This document shows positions 36,366 to 45,475 of a DNA stretch of 64,000 nucleotides, one piece after another. Positions within the stretch are counted from its first letter, which is position 1. The number at the start of each line of letters is the position of its first letter. The stretch is taken from contig NZ_CADIKB010000019.1 in the NCBI RefSeq assembly GCF_902859825.1, positions 55,800-119,799 of the forward strand, read 5' to 3'. Origin of the DNA: Paraburkholderia phenoliruptrix (lineage in GTDB: Bacteria; Pseudomonadota; Gammaproteobacteria; Burkholderiales; Burkholderiaceae). A program made the translations under genes and the position numbers. A model generated the notes under the pieces. That model ran no database searches and was not told where the DNA came from. It saw nothing but the letters and a program-made list of their open reading frames with translations.

Positions 36366-38771
36366 ATGACGGCTCGAATCCACATGCGATCAACGGCGGC
36401 CAGTTTTGTTCGGGGGGCCTGCACTGCGCTCATCGCGGCATTTTTTATGGCCGCGTTTGCGGCGGGCGCGCGCGCCGCCAATTGCAGCGCGGGCACGCTC
36501 GTCACAGTCGTCGCCCATCTCGACGACGACCTGCTGTTCGTCGATCCCGCAATCAGCGAGCGCCTTGATGCCGGATGGTGCATCACCACCGTGCACCTGA
36601 TCGGCGGCGCGAACGGCGCGAACTTCTCCTATGTGCTGACGCGCGAGCGGGCCTCGCGACTCGCCTACGCGCGTATGGCAGGCGTGCCCGACGTCTGGAA
36701 TGAATCGAACGTTCAGATTGCCGGCAAGCTCGTACACGAAATGGTTCTGAAGGCGAAACCGCAGATTCGCCTGCTCGAATTGCGCCTGCCGGGCGGCGGC
36801 GTGCGCGGCGGCCGCGAGCCGCTCGGCCTGCTATGGGAACAGCACGCGACGCTGTCCACCTATCCGATGAACGCAGACGGCTCCGCCCGCGTGAAATATG
36901 ACCGGGATGCGTTGTCCGCCACCTTGCGGGAGATACTCGCCAAGGCCTCGCAGATCTACACACTTAATCCGGACACCGTACCATTTATCGAGCACCCCGA
37001 TCACATCTACGCGGCGCGCATCACGCGTCATGTCGCGCAGACGCTCGGTAAAAGCGTGCCGATCGTCTATCACGTGACCTATCCGACAGGCGGCTGGCCC
37101 GGCAACCTCCCCGCCGCCGAGGTGCAGCGCAAGCGCGATATTGTCGCCAGCTACTTTTCGATCGACGGAAGCGAGTCCTCGCACGTGTTCGGCGAGTTCC
37201 AATGGGACGGCAACTGGATCGCGCGACGCTATGCCTTCGCGGACCGAAGCGATCGCCGCGTGCCGGATTTCGTCGCGCGTCCCATCAGGCTATTTAATGT
37301 GGCGACGAACCGCTGCGTGACCGCGAGCGTGAGCGGCCAGCCGCCTACGCTCGCCGCCTGCAACGGATCGCCTGCGCAGCAATGGCGATGGGAACCGCTC
37401 ACGGTCTATCCCGGCAACACGCGTAACGCGGCGCTCGTGAGTGTGGCCACGTCGCAGTGCATCGCGGAACGCGACGGTCATCTGCGCCCGGAAAGCTGCG
37501 ATCAATGGGATCTCGCGCAGCGCTGGACGCCGTGGGACTTCGGCCTCGTCTACACGCCGATGCGTCACTGTCTGGGTGAAAACGGCGGCAAGCTGACCAT
37601 GCGCGGCTGTACGGCGCTCACCACGCGCTATCGCTGGGCCACGACACAGCGCATCCAGGCAAACGACCTGCGGCTCGCCACGGCGATGTATGGCGACGTC
37701 ACGGGAACGGGTGAGCCGTCTGCCGTCTATGTGCAGCGGCAGCACGACGGGCCCGGATTCAACGTCTATACAGCGGCGCTTGGCGAGCCCAAACCGCCGG
37801 CGCTGTGGTATGCAGGAACTGTTCCATTCGATCCGCGCGCCACCGCGCCGAGTTGCTCAGGCGTCAAGCTCTGCTTTGACAGCGCGCGCTTTCTATTGGG
37901 CGACTTCGACGGCGACGGCAAAGCGGACCTGATGATCGTGACCGCGCGCAAAAACGGCACCGCATTCTGGCTGCTGCGCAGCACCGGCGGCCATTTCGAC
38001 GCGCCGCGCCTGTGGCTGCAAACGAGCCCCGCATTCAAGCCCGAGCTGACGCAGCAATACGTGGCCGCGGACTTCACCGGCGCGCATCGAGCCGGCGTGC
38101 TGATCGCCCAGAAGCGCGCCGATAGCGGACTCGATATATGGATCGCATCGTCGAACGGAACAACGGATGCGGCCGCCGCGCCGGTGCTGGTTGCCGAGGC
38201 CAAGGGGCTCGCGCAGAACGCCACATTGCTGCCATTCGGCAACTCAGGCGCGCGCGCGTCGCTCGCCGCATTGGAGACGGTGCAGGAGCGCGTCTCGCTC
38301 ACGGTCATCAGCAACGACAATCTTCGCATGACCATCGGCGAACGCAGGATGTTGCCGGCCAACTTCATGTCCGGTTTCGTGAAAATAGCCGTCGCATCGC
38401 TACGCGGCGACGATCGCGACACGCTCATGCTGCTCACGCCGCGGCTTGACGGCACGGACGCCGACGCACAGATCGACATCGCCGCGCTCAACATGGCCGA
38501 CCCGGCGGCCGAACCGGTGCACGTCGCTTCGCTGCGCGGCATGTCGTGGTCCGACGTGTTCCCGGCCTATGTGCGCGATAAAAACGGCGCCGCACTCGTG
38601 CTGTACCGCAGAGTGGACGCCACGCTTGGCGACTTCTACTTCACAGGCGGTGCTCCCGCGCTCCTGCGCTATCCGCTGACAAACGGCTTTGCACTCGGTA
38701 CGCCACAGGATCTGGGGGAACTGCCGGGGCTCTTCTCGGAGACGGTGAGGATCGATCGGCTCGCGCCATAG
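36366..38771 (+). CDS. Secreted PIG-L deacetylase fused to a ricin-type lectin and FG-GAP-like region
   Basis: From the ATG at 36366 the protein has 801 residues. A signal peptide ends near ARAA (about residue 37). The PIG-L domain (about 40-300) has the zinc motif AHLDDD (His51, Asp53, Asp54) and a second metal/catalytic motif HPDHIYAARI. A ricin B-type beta-trefoil follows (about 305-440) with the QxW-like marks QQW, QRW and YRW. The last 350 residues hold an FG-GAP/VCBS-like calcium motif GDFDGDGKADL. PIG-L enzymes remove N-acetyl groups from sugars; here a secreted, sugar-binding form could deacetylate the EPS. The start is uncertain: ATGs at 36351 and 36384 are also possible. Confidence 0.87.
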   Translation: MTARIHMRSTAASFVRGACTALIAAFFMAAFAAGARAANCSAGTLVTVVAHLDDDLLFVDPAISERLDAGWCITTVHLIGGANGANFSYVLTRERASRLAYARMAGVPDVWNESNVQIAGKLVHEMVLKAKPQIRLLELRLPGGGVRGGREPLGLLWEQHATLSTYPMNADGSARVKYDRDALSATLREILAKASQIYTLNPDTVPFIEHPDHIYAARITRHVAQTLGKSVPIVYHVTYPTGGWPGNLPAAEVQRKRDIVASYFSIDGSESSHVFGEFQWDGNWIARRYAFADRSDRRVPDFVARPIRLFNVATNRCVTASVSGQPPTLAACNGSPAQQWRWEPLTVYPGNTRNAALVSVATSQCIAERDGHLRPESCDQWDLAQRWTPWDFGLVYTPMRHCLGENGGKLTMRGCTALTTRYRWATTQRIQANDLRLATAMYGDVTGTGEPSAVYVQRQHDGPGFNVYTAALGEPKPPALWYAGTVPFDPRATAPSCSGVKLCFDSARFLLGDFDGDGKADLMIVTARKNGTAFWLLRSTGGHFDAPRLWLQTSPAFKPELTQQYVAADFTGAHRAGVLIAQKRADSGLDIWIASSNGTTDAAAAPVLVAEAKGLAQNATLLPFGNSGARASLAALETVQERVSLTVISNDNLRMTIGERRMLPANFMSGFVKIAVASLRGDDRDTLMLLTPRLDGTDADAQIDIAALNMADPAAEPVHVASLRGMSWSDVFPAYVRDKNGAALVLYRRVDATLGDFYFTGGAPALLRYPLTNGFALGTPQDLGELPGLFSETVRIDRLAP

Positions 38772-38795
38772 CCCGCGCGCGGCCGGCCGAAACGT

Positions 38796-39881
38796 TCAGG
38801 CCGAGATCCGCAGCGGCTCGGCAAACTTGCGCACAATCGACATATAACGGTCAGCGGTATCGTGCAGCGTATAACCGGCGAGTTGCCGATGCGCGCGCGG
38901 GGTGTGGAGCGCGTTGACGAGCGCGTGGCCATACGCTTCGACGTCGGTCGTGTCGACGAGACTGACGCCCGCGAAGTTGCTCGCGAAACCGAACGACGGA
39001 ATCCGGTTGGCCACGACCGGAATGCCGGAGGCCAACGCTTCGAGAAAACCGATACTTTGCGCTTCGAAACGCGAGGGCATCGCAAAGACGCACGACGCGC
39101 GCAGCACCGCGGCGACGTCCGAGCGCGGCCCGCAGACGCTGACCTTGCTTTCCAGACCCAGCTGCCTGACAAGCGCCACGACCGCCCGGTGATAGTCGAG
39201 CTCTTCGACCACGCCGCACAGCAGCAACCGCGCGTCGGGCTCGACCTGCAACACGCGTTCGAACGCGCGAACGGTGTCGAGCTGGCTTTTCCCTTCTATA
39301 TAGCGGCCAAGCTGAACGATCTGCTTCGACGGCACCGCGCTGTCCCGCGCGGGCGGGGTATCGTGCGCGGCAAAGAGCGACGCGTCCACTCCATTAGGAA
39401 TCACAACCATCGACGGATGCCTGCCGATCTCGCGCATGTAGTCGTCAATATTCTGCTGTGAGACGCCGATGATGGCACTGGCCCGCCGCGACAGCAGGCG
39501 CTCCGCGCGCTTGAGCGCACCGTTTTCGAAGTCGTTGACGCCCGAGTGCATGACCCATGCAATAGGCGTCTGCACCGGCAGAAGACGCACATACAACGCA
39601 GCAAGCGTCGCGTGTGCGATGATGAAATCCGGGCGGAACTCGCGTACCACGCGGTACAGGTGCACGAGTTTGCCTACCCGTCCATGCCGCACCGAAGGAA
39701 AGCGGCACATGACGCCGGCTGCATTGAGCTCGGCGCGAATATCGACGAAATCGTCCTGCTGCGGCAGCAGCGACGTCATACAGACTTCGTGCCCGGCGCG
39801 CTGATGGTGAATGGCAAGACCTTTTACGAGTACTTCTGCCCCGGACAATCGTGGTGCGTGAACCAGTTGAAGAATCCTCAC
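38796..39881 (-). CDS. GT4-type glycosyltransferase, paralogue of the 9036-10112 protein
   Basis: The 361-residue protein begins with GTG (MRILQLVHAPRLSGAEVLVK) after an AGAGAG stretch. Motifs match its paralogue along the whole length: FIIAHATLAALYVR, WVMHSGVNDFENGALKRAE, GVSQQNIDDYM, HPSMVVIPNGVD and PSRFEAQSIGFLEALASGIP with E-x7-E. It is convergent with the PIG-L gene, 24 bp apart, and closes the EPS locus on the right. It probably adds a sugar to the EPS repeat or to a variant of it. Confidence 0.93.
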   Translation of the reverse strand: MRILQLVHAPRLSGAEVLVKGLAIHHQRAGHEVCMTSLLPQQDDFVDIRAELNAAGVMCRFPSVRHGRVGKLVHLYRVVREFRPDFIIAHATLAALYVRLLPVQTPIAWVMHSGVNDFENGALKRAERLLSRRASAIIGVSQQNIDDYMREIGRHPSMVVIPNGVDASLFAAHDTPPARDSAVPSKQIVQLGRYIEGKSQLDTVRAFERVLQVEPDARLLLCGVVEELDYHRAVVALVRQLGLESKVSVCGPRSDVAAVLRASCVFAMPSRFEAQSIGFLEALASGIPVVANRIPSFGFASNFAGVSLVDTTDVEAYGHALVNALHTPRAHRQLAGYTLHDTADRYMSIVRKFAEPLRISA

Positions 39882-40352
39882 GATTTATCTCTCTGATGAC
39901 CGCCCGCCTTGCGGCGGCAGGACAAGCCGCCCTCGTGAGCAACGGCTCACTCGACGCCCTCATCCGATAGTTGGTATGTGGCGCGCATTTAACGCGCGTC
40001 GTTTCCGAAACCCGCGACTCGCCGATGCGGCGTCAACCGTCGCCGGAAAACGTTACACCCAACATCCTGCAAATTTGCGCCAAGGCCAAGACTTCTTCGG
40101 CTTACGAATGAGCGGTATCGCCCACTCAGAATGCGAATCTCGCCGGCGCGGCACTCAGCCATCCTCTTTCTCACCGACACGGCGCGAGCCGCAGCGGAGA
40201 AATACGGGCGCGACAGCACATTCAGCAAAGATACGAACAAAGCAAATCTTGCCGATCGTTTTGACGCTTCGCGCCTCCCGCGGACGCATCGCGGCAATAA
40301 AGACATCGACTCGTGCAACAGCGCGCTCGGACGACACGGCGCGCAACCCGCG
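39882..40352. other. Intergenic interval of 471 bp, no supported gene
   Basis: Both flanking genes are on the minus strand, so it holds the promoter of the glycosyltransferase gene and the 3' end of the MFS gene. I see only short hairpins (for example around 39911-39930) and no coding frame of note. It marks the border between the EPS locus and the next metabolic cluster. Confidence 0.5.
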
Positions 40353-41834
40353 CTACTTCGAAATATCTTCCAGCGCGATATCGCGCGTCTTCGGGCCCAG
40401 CGTGCCGATCGCGAGCATCACGATCACCATGGCGCTGGAAATGAAGGCGAACACGCCGTTCACGCCAAACTCCCTCAGACATCCCGCGATCACGAACGCG
40501 GAGAACATCGCCGAGAGACGGCTCCACGAATAGACGAAACCGACGGCGCGCGCGCGAATGCTGGTGGGAAAGAGCTCGGCCTGATACGCGTGATAGCTGT
40601 ATGAAATGATATTGCCGGCGAGCACGAGGCACACGCCGAGACTCACGAGCAACACCGTCTCGCGCGCCTGGCTGAACAGGAGGCCACACACCACATTGAC
40701 CGCCGCCATGCAGATGATCACCGTCTTGCGCTCGAAGCGGTCCGCAATCAGCAAACCGAGCAGCGGCCCGAGCGGCGCGGCCACCGCGATGATGCTCGCG
40801 TACATCAGGCTCGTCGTGACCGTGATGCCCTGCTTGATCAACAACGTCGGGATCCAGTTCGCGAAGCCGTAGTAACCCATTGTCTGGAACACGTGAAAGA
40901 TGATCAGCATCAGCGTGCGCTTGCGATACGGCGGCGCGAGCAGATCGCGGAAAGCGGCGCGTGCGCGCACCGGCTCGGGCACAGCGGGTGCGGGCAGTGC
41001 GCGTCCGTATTCGCGCTCGACCCGCGCTTCCAGCCGCGTCATGATCGCGTCGGCTTCGTCGATACGGCCTTTTTGCGCGAGCCAGCGTGGGCTTTCCGGC
41101 AAACCGAGGCGGATCCACCATACGACGACCGCGCCCACTACCCCCGTCAGCACGACGAGACGCCAGCCGTCGAGACCGAAGTACTGATGCGGGACGAGCA
41201 GATACGATAAGAACGCGACGATCGGCACCGCGCAGAAGCCCACCGCCTGCGAGCAAGCAGAAGCACGGCCGCGCACATGCTTCGGCACGAGCTCGGAGAT
41301 GTACGTGCCGATCGTCACGATCTCCACGCCAATGCCGATGCCCGCGATGAAGCGCCATACGTTGAGCCCAAGCGCGGTGTCCTGAAACGCCATGATGATG
41401 TTGGCCGCGGTGTACCACAGCAACGACCACGTGAAGATGGCGCGCCGCCCGAAGCGGTCGGCGAGAAAACCGCACGCGGCGGTGCCGATAAAGAGGCCTG
41501 CAAACAGCGCGGCAATGAAGCTCGCGACACCGCTCGTGCCAAAGAGGCCATGCGTCGTCGCGGTGAGAATGCCGCTCTTCACGAGTCCCGGCGCGATGTA
41601 GCCGGAGAACATCAGGTCATACAGTTCGAAAAAGAGCCCGAGGCTCAGCAACATGACGAGCTTCCAGATGGAACGCGTGGCAGGCAGGCGGTCGAGCCGC
41701 GCCGAAATGCGCGCGCCGCCCAGCGCAATGTCTTCGGCACGGCTGCCCGCCGACGCGCCCGCGCCCGCCGGCACGCCAAGCGCGCCGGCATCGCCGAGCG
41801 CTGTTGCATATACCGTTTGATTCGACGACTTCAT
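40353..41834 (-). CDS. MFS transporter (metabolite:H+ symporter type)
   Basis: The 493-residue protein has 12 membrane segments and a cytosolic N-terminal tail of about 50 residues. MFS motif A is GFLADRFGRRAIF after the second segment, repeated as GLLIADRFERKTVI in the second half. AGGAGACAG precedes the ATG. It lies 87 bp downstream of the CoA-transferase and lyase genes on the same strand, so it likely imports the acid those enzymes degrade. The exact substrate (for example a methylated dicarboxylate) is inference. Confidence 0.9.
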   Translation of the reverse strand: MKSSNQTVYATALGDAGALGVPAGAGASAGSRAEDIALGGARISARLDRLPATRSIWKLVMLLSLGLFFELYDLMFSGYIAPGLVKSGILTATTHGLFGTSGVASFIAALFAGLFIGTAACGFLADRFGRRAIFTWSLLWYTAANIIMAFQDTALGLNVWRFIAGIGIGVEIVTIGTYISELVPKHVRGRASACSQAVGFCAVPIVAFLSYLLVPHQYFGLDGWRLVVLTGVVGAVVVWWIRLGLPESPRWLAQKGRIDEADAIMTRLEARVEREYGRALPAPAVPEPVRARAAFRDLLAPPYRKRTLMLIIFHVFQTMGYYGFANWIPTLLIKQGITVTTSLMYASIIAVAAPLGPLLGLLIADRFERKTVIICMAAVNVVCGLLFSQARETVLLVSLGVCLVLAGNIISYSYHAYQAELFPTSIRARAVGFVYSWSRLSAMFSAFVIAGCLREFGVNGVFAFISSAMVIVMLAIGTLGPKTRDIALEDISK

Positions 41835-41921
41835 CGTCTGTCTCCTTGAATGCCGGTCTCTCGCCGGATGAACCTGATTGATCTCGTGCGCGACACGAGC
41901 CGCGCCCGCGAAGCCGCCCGC

Positions 41922-43166
41922 TCAGGCGGCTTCGCGCGGCGTTTGAGCCGAACCGCTCGGCGCCGATGTGACGGCCGCGATCCGCGCCTCGTCGTAACCG
42001 AGCTCGCGCAGCACCTCTGCCGTGTGCTCGCCGATCTTCGCAATCGGTTGACGCGGCTGCAAACGCGCGCCGTCGATCGAAATGGGCAGCAAGGGCATGG
42101 CGGTTTCGCTGCCGTCGTCGAGCGTGAGACGCGCGAGGCCACCGCTTTCGTTCAGATGCGGATCGTCGAACAGTTCTTCGGGCTTGACGATCGACGCAAA
42201 CGGAATATGGTCGCGCTCAAATTGCGGCACGAGCGCCGCGCCCTCGAATTGGCGCAGCGTTTCGCCGAGCGTCTGCAGCAGCCAAGCACGCGCGAGCACG
42301 CGGTCGTTGTTGGTCGCGAGACGCGGGTCGGCGAGCAGATCCGCGCGGCCGAGAATCCCGCACAACGCGCGCCATTGACCGTCGCCGGTCGCGGCAATGA
42401 ACATCTGCTCGTTGTTGGCGAGCGTGAACACGTCGTACACGGCCCATGCGCTGATGCGCTCAGGCATGGGCGCCGGTGCAACGCCGGTCGCCGCATATTG
42501 CTGCATGTGCTGCGCGGACAGCAGCACGCAGTTCTCGAAGAGCGCGCTCTGCACTTCCTTGCCGCGCCCGCTCGCATGCCGTTCGTGCAGCGCGGCGAGC
42601 ACGCCGATCGCGCCGAACATGCCGCCCATGATGTCGTTGACCGAACTGCCGGCACGCAGCGGACGGCCTACCGGGCCTGTCATGTAGGCGAGGCCCGCCA
42701 TCATCTGCACGACTTCGTCGAGCGCGAGCCGATGCTCGTACGGCCCGCTCAGAAAGCCTTTGTGCGATACATAGATCAGTTTCGGATTGCGCTCGCGCAG
42801 CGACGCATAGTCGAGACCGAGGCTCGCCATGCGGCCAGGCTTGAAGTTCTCGACGAACACATCGGCGGTATCGACAAGTTCATGCAGCGCGGCGAGCCCC
42901 GCTTCGCTGTCTAGATCGAGCGCGACACTCTTCTTGTTGCGATTGAAAGTGCGGAAAAAGCCCGCGCCGGTGCCGAGCAAACGGCGCGTGCCGTCGCCGC
43001 GCGGCGGCTCAACCTTGATGACTTCGGCACCGAGGTCGCCGAGAATCATTCCGCAAGTCGGGCCCATCACCATATGCGAGAGCTCGATCACACGAATGCC
43101 GGCCAGCGGCAAGGCGGTTTGCGGCGCGTCCGAAGCGGAAGTCACGGTAGAAGAAGAGGCGTTCAT
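41922..43166 (-). CDS. Family III CoA-transferase (CaiB/BaiF)
   Basis: The 414-residue protein has the family opening LAGIRVIELSHMVMGPTCGM, GADVIKVE-like GAEVIKVEPPRGDG, ADVFVENFKPG and the catalytic Asp178 in SSVNDIMGGMFGA. It moves CoA from a donor thioester such as succinyl-CoA to a carboxylic acid. Its ATG overlaps the TGA of the lyase gene upstream, so the pair is translationally coupled. This pairing suggests that it activates 3-hydroxy-3-methylglutarate or a close analogue for cleavage by the lyase. Confidence 0.92.
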   Translation of the reverse strand: MNASSSTVTSASDAPQTALPLAGIRVIELSHMVMGPTCGMILGDLGAEVIKVEPPRGDGTRRLLGTGAGFFRTFNRNKKSVALDLDSEAGLAALHELVDTADVFVENFKPGRMASLGLDYASLRERNPKLIYVSHKGFLSGPYEHRLALDEVVQMMAGLAYMTGPVGRPLRAGSSVNDIMGGMFGAIGVLAALHERHASGRGKEVQSALFENCVLLSAQHMQQYAATGVAPAPMPERISAWAVYDVFTLANNEQMFIAATGDGQWRALCGILGRADLLADPRLATNNDRVLARAWLLQTLGETLRQFEGAALVPQFERDHIPFASIVKPEELFDDPHLNESGGLARLTLDDGSETAMPLLPISIDGARLQPRQPIAKIGEHTAEVLRELGYDEARIAAVTSAPSGSAQTPREAA

Positions 43167-44158
43167 TGCAGCACCTGCGAGCAGGAAGGAGATGAGGGTT
43201 CAATGGCTGGCGAGCGCGCAAACTGCTTCGGCACACCGGCGCGCGCGAGATAGCCGTACAGCGGCTCGCCCGGCAAGGCGTCGGCGAGCACGTCGCGCGA
43301 CGCGATAAGACGCGTCAGGTCGATGCCCGTCTCATAGCCCATGCTGTCGAGCATGAAGACAAGGTCTTCGGTGTTCACGTTGCCGGTCGCGCCAGGCGCA
43401 TGCGGACAGCCGCCGAGCCCGGCGAGCGACGCGTCGAATTCACGAATGCCGTGTTGCAGCGCGATCAGCGTATTCGCAAGACCGAGCCCGCGCGTGTCGT
43501 GGAAATGCAGCGAGCGCAGCTTCTCGCCGGCCACGCCGCGCACGAGTTCGATGATCTCGCCGACCTGGCGCGGCGTCGCTTCGCCGGTCGTGTCGCCGAG
43601 TGCGATGACATCGGCGCCAGCGTGCACGGCGGCGCGCGCAATTGCGGCGATGTCGCCGTAAGGCACCGCGCCTTGCAGCGTGCAGCCGAATACCGTCGAC
43701 AAACCGGCGATCAATTGCACGCGCCGCGCGCCTCTATCTGACGCATGGCTCGCCGCGCTGTCGATCGCCTCGCGCATTGCCGCGAAGGCGTCGATCATTT
43801 CCGCCGGCGTCTTGCGCACGTTCGCGAGGCTGTGCGCGTTGCTCACGGAAATCGGCGCGACGATCCGGTGCACGCCCGCTTCGAGCGCGCGCTGTGCGCC
43901 CTTCAGGTTGGGCACGAGCGCCGTGACGATCAGATCTTTGTAGCCGAGCGCGTGCGCGATGACCTCGTCGGCATCGGCCATTTGCGGCAACAGCTTCGCC
44001 GGCACGAAGGACGCCACTTCCATATGCCGCACGCCGGCTGCATACGCGGCATCGATCCAGCGCCGCTTGAATTCGGTGGGCATGGTTCGCGCAATGCTTT
44101 GCAGACCGTCGCGCATGCCGACTTCGGTCACGACGACGCGCTCCCTCCTATCACTCAT
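43163..44158 (-). CDS. Hydroxymethylglutaryl-CoA lyase-type enzyme
   Basis: The 331-residue protein starts at the ATG at 44158 (AGGA about 9 nt upstream). It has the HMG-CoA lyase set: Arg16-Asp17 in GMRDGLQ, VASFVPAKLLPQMADADEV, the metal ligands in HFHDTRGLG (near 219-226) and the catalytic Cys251 in GLGGCPHAPGATGNVNTED. HMG-CoA lyase splits HMG-CoA to acetoacetate and acetyl-CoA, in leucine breakdown or from free HMG. With no leucine-pathway genes here and a CoA-transferase instead, a role on a free dicarboxylic acid is more likely. Confidence 0.93.
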   Translation of the reverse strand: MSDRRERVVVTEVGMRDGLQSIARTMPTEFKRRWIDAAYAAGVRHMEVASFVPAKLLPQMADADEVIAHALGYKDLIVTALVPNLKGAQRALEAGVHRIVAPISVSNAHSLANVRKTPAEMIDAFAAMREAIDSAASHASDRGARRVQLIAGLSTVFGCTLQGAVPYGDIAAIARAAVHAGADVIALGDTTGEATPRQVGEIIELVRGVAGEKLRSLHFHDTRGLGLANTLIALQHGIREFDASLAGLGGCPHAPGATGNVNTEDLVFMLDSMGYETGIDLTRLIASRDVLADALPGEPLYGYLARAGVPKQFARSPAIEPSSPSCSQVLQ

Positions 44159-44375
44159 GGTTTGAATCCTGCGGAAAATGCGGGGAAATGAAGCACGGAT
44201 CACAGCGTGCCTGCGCGCGGCCGCCTGGCAAAGTCTGCGTTGACGAAGCACTCCATCGCCGTTGACGATGGCCCGCAAGGCAAGCGGGACGGGCATGCGC
44301 CGTCACAAAGGGGAAACCCTTAAGGGCTTTTCAGAAGACGCGCGAACACGTGAACCGCAAAGACGGCGCGAGCGC

Positions 44376-45269
44376 TTAAGCCCCGCGCAACAAATGATCG
44401 AGCAGATGCGATGCGGCCAGCGTCAGCGCGCCGCGGTCGCGCACGCAGATCACGAAGCGCCGCTCCGCCCACGCCTCGCGTAACGGCACGGCGACGATGC
44501 CGTATTCGTCGGCGGCGTGGCGGGGCAGCGCCTCCGCCGGCAGAATCGCCACCGCGAGACCGGCCTGGATGAAGCGATAGGCGGCGTCGAACGTCGAGAC
44601 GTAGGTGCGGTAGTTGAGCTCGCGCCCTTTCTCGGCCGCGATACGCTGCATCAGCGCATTGACGGACGCATTCGAAGCGAGCCCGAGATGATCGAAAGCG
44701 AGCGACTGCTCGAAGCCGATGCTGGCCTCGGCGGCAAGCGGGTGGCCGCGCGGCACGATCAGCGCCAGATGGTCGGCGCGGTACGGCAGCGCTTCCAGAC
44801 TGCCCATCGGCACGACATCGCGGCAAATGCCGAGATCCGCGACGCCTTCCTCGAGCCCGCGCACGATCTCCGCGCTCACGCGCTCTTCCACGTCCACACG
44901 AATCTGCGGATGGGCTTTCAGGAACTCGGACAACGCCTCGGGCAGAAATTCCACCATCGACGAGACATTCGCCAGCACTCGCACATGCCCGCGCGCGCCG
45001 GCCGCGAATTGGCTCAGCTCGGCCTGCAGCCGCTCGTGGCCGCGCATGATGAGCCGCGCGTGCCGCAAGAGCGCCTCGCCGGCGGCGGTGGGGCGCACGC
45101 CGCGCTGACTGCGCGAGAGCAACGCGACGTCGACGAGCGCTTCGAGATCGGCGAGCCGCTTGCTGACCGCCGACGGCGCAATGAACTCGCGCTCCGCAGC
45201 GCGCGCGATCGTGCCTTCCTCGCACACGGCGATGAACAAGCGCAACGTCACCTGATCGATCTGCCACAT
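44376..45269 (-). CDS. LysR-family transcriptional regulator
   Basis: The 297-residue protein starts at the ATG at 45269 with AGGAG upstream. The N-terminal winged helix is VTLRLFIAVCEEGTIARAAE and REFIAPSAVSKRLADLE. The effector domain begins near residue 90 (GHVRVLANVSSMVEFLPEAL). It lies upstream of the lyase/CoA-transferase/MFS set in the same direction (217 bp away) and is divergent from the LysE-type gene. Control of either unit is possible. The effector is unknown. Confidence 0.9.
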   Translation of the reverse strand: MWQIDQVTLRLFIAVCEEGTIARAAEREFIAPSAVSKRLADLEALVDVALLSRSQRGVRPTAAGEALLRHARLIMRGHERLQAELSQFAAGARGHVRVLANVSSMVEFLPEALSEFLKAHPQIRVDVEERVSAEIVRGLEEGVADLGICRDVVPMGSLEALPYRADHLALIVPRGHPLAAEASIGFEQSLAFDHLGLASNASVNALMQRIAAEKGRELNYRTYVSTFDAAYRFIQAGLAVAILPAEALPRHAADEYGIVAVPLREAWAERRFVICVRDRGALTLAASHLLDHLLRGA

Positions 45270-45475
45270 GCGCGCGGCTCCTAAAATTGAAGTGCGGAAA
45301 ATTATGCCCGAGGACGGGCGGCGGCCGGCGCCATGCGGCACGATCCCAGGGTATCCACGGTTAATTCCGAACGCGCGGCGCCCGGCTTGCTCGCAGGAGC
45401 GGCTGTGGCTATGCTGGGCGGTGCTTGCGGCAGCCGGTGCACACAAGCCATCACAACACGCCAACGGAACCCGCC

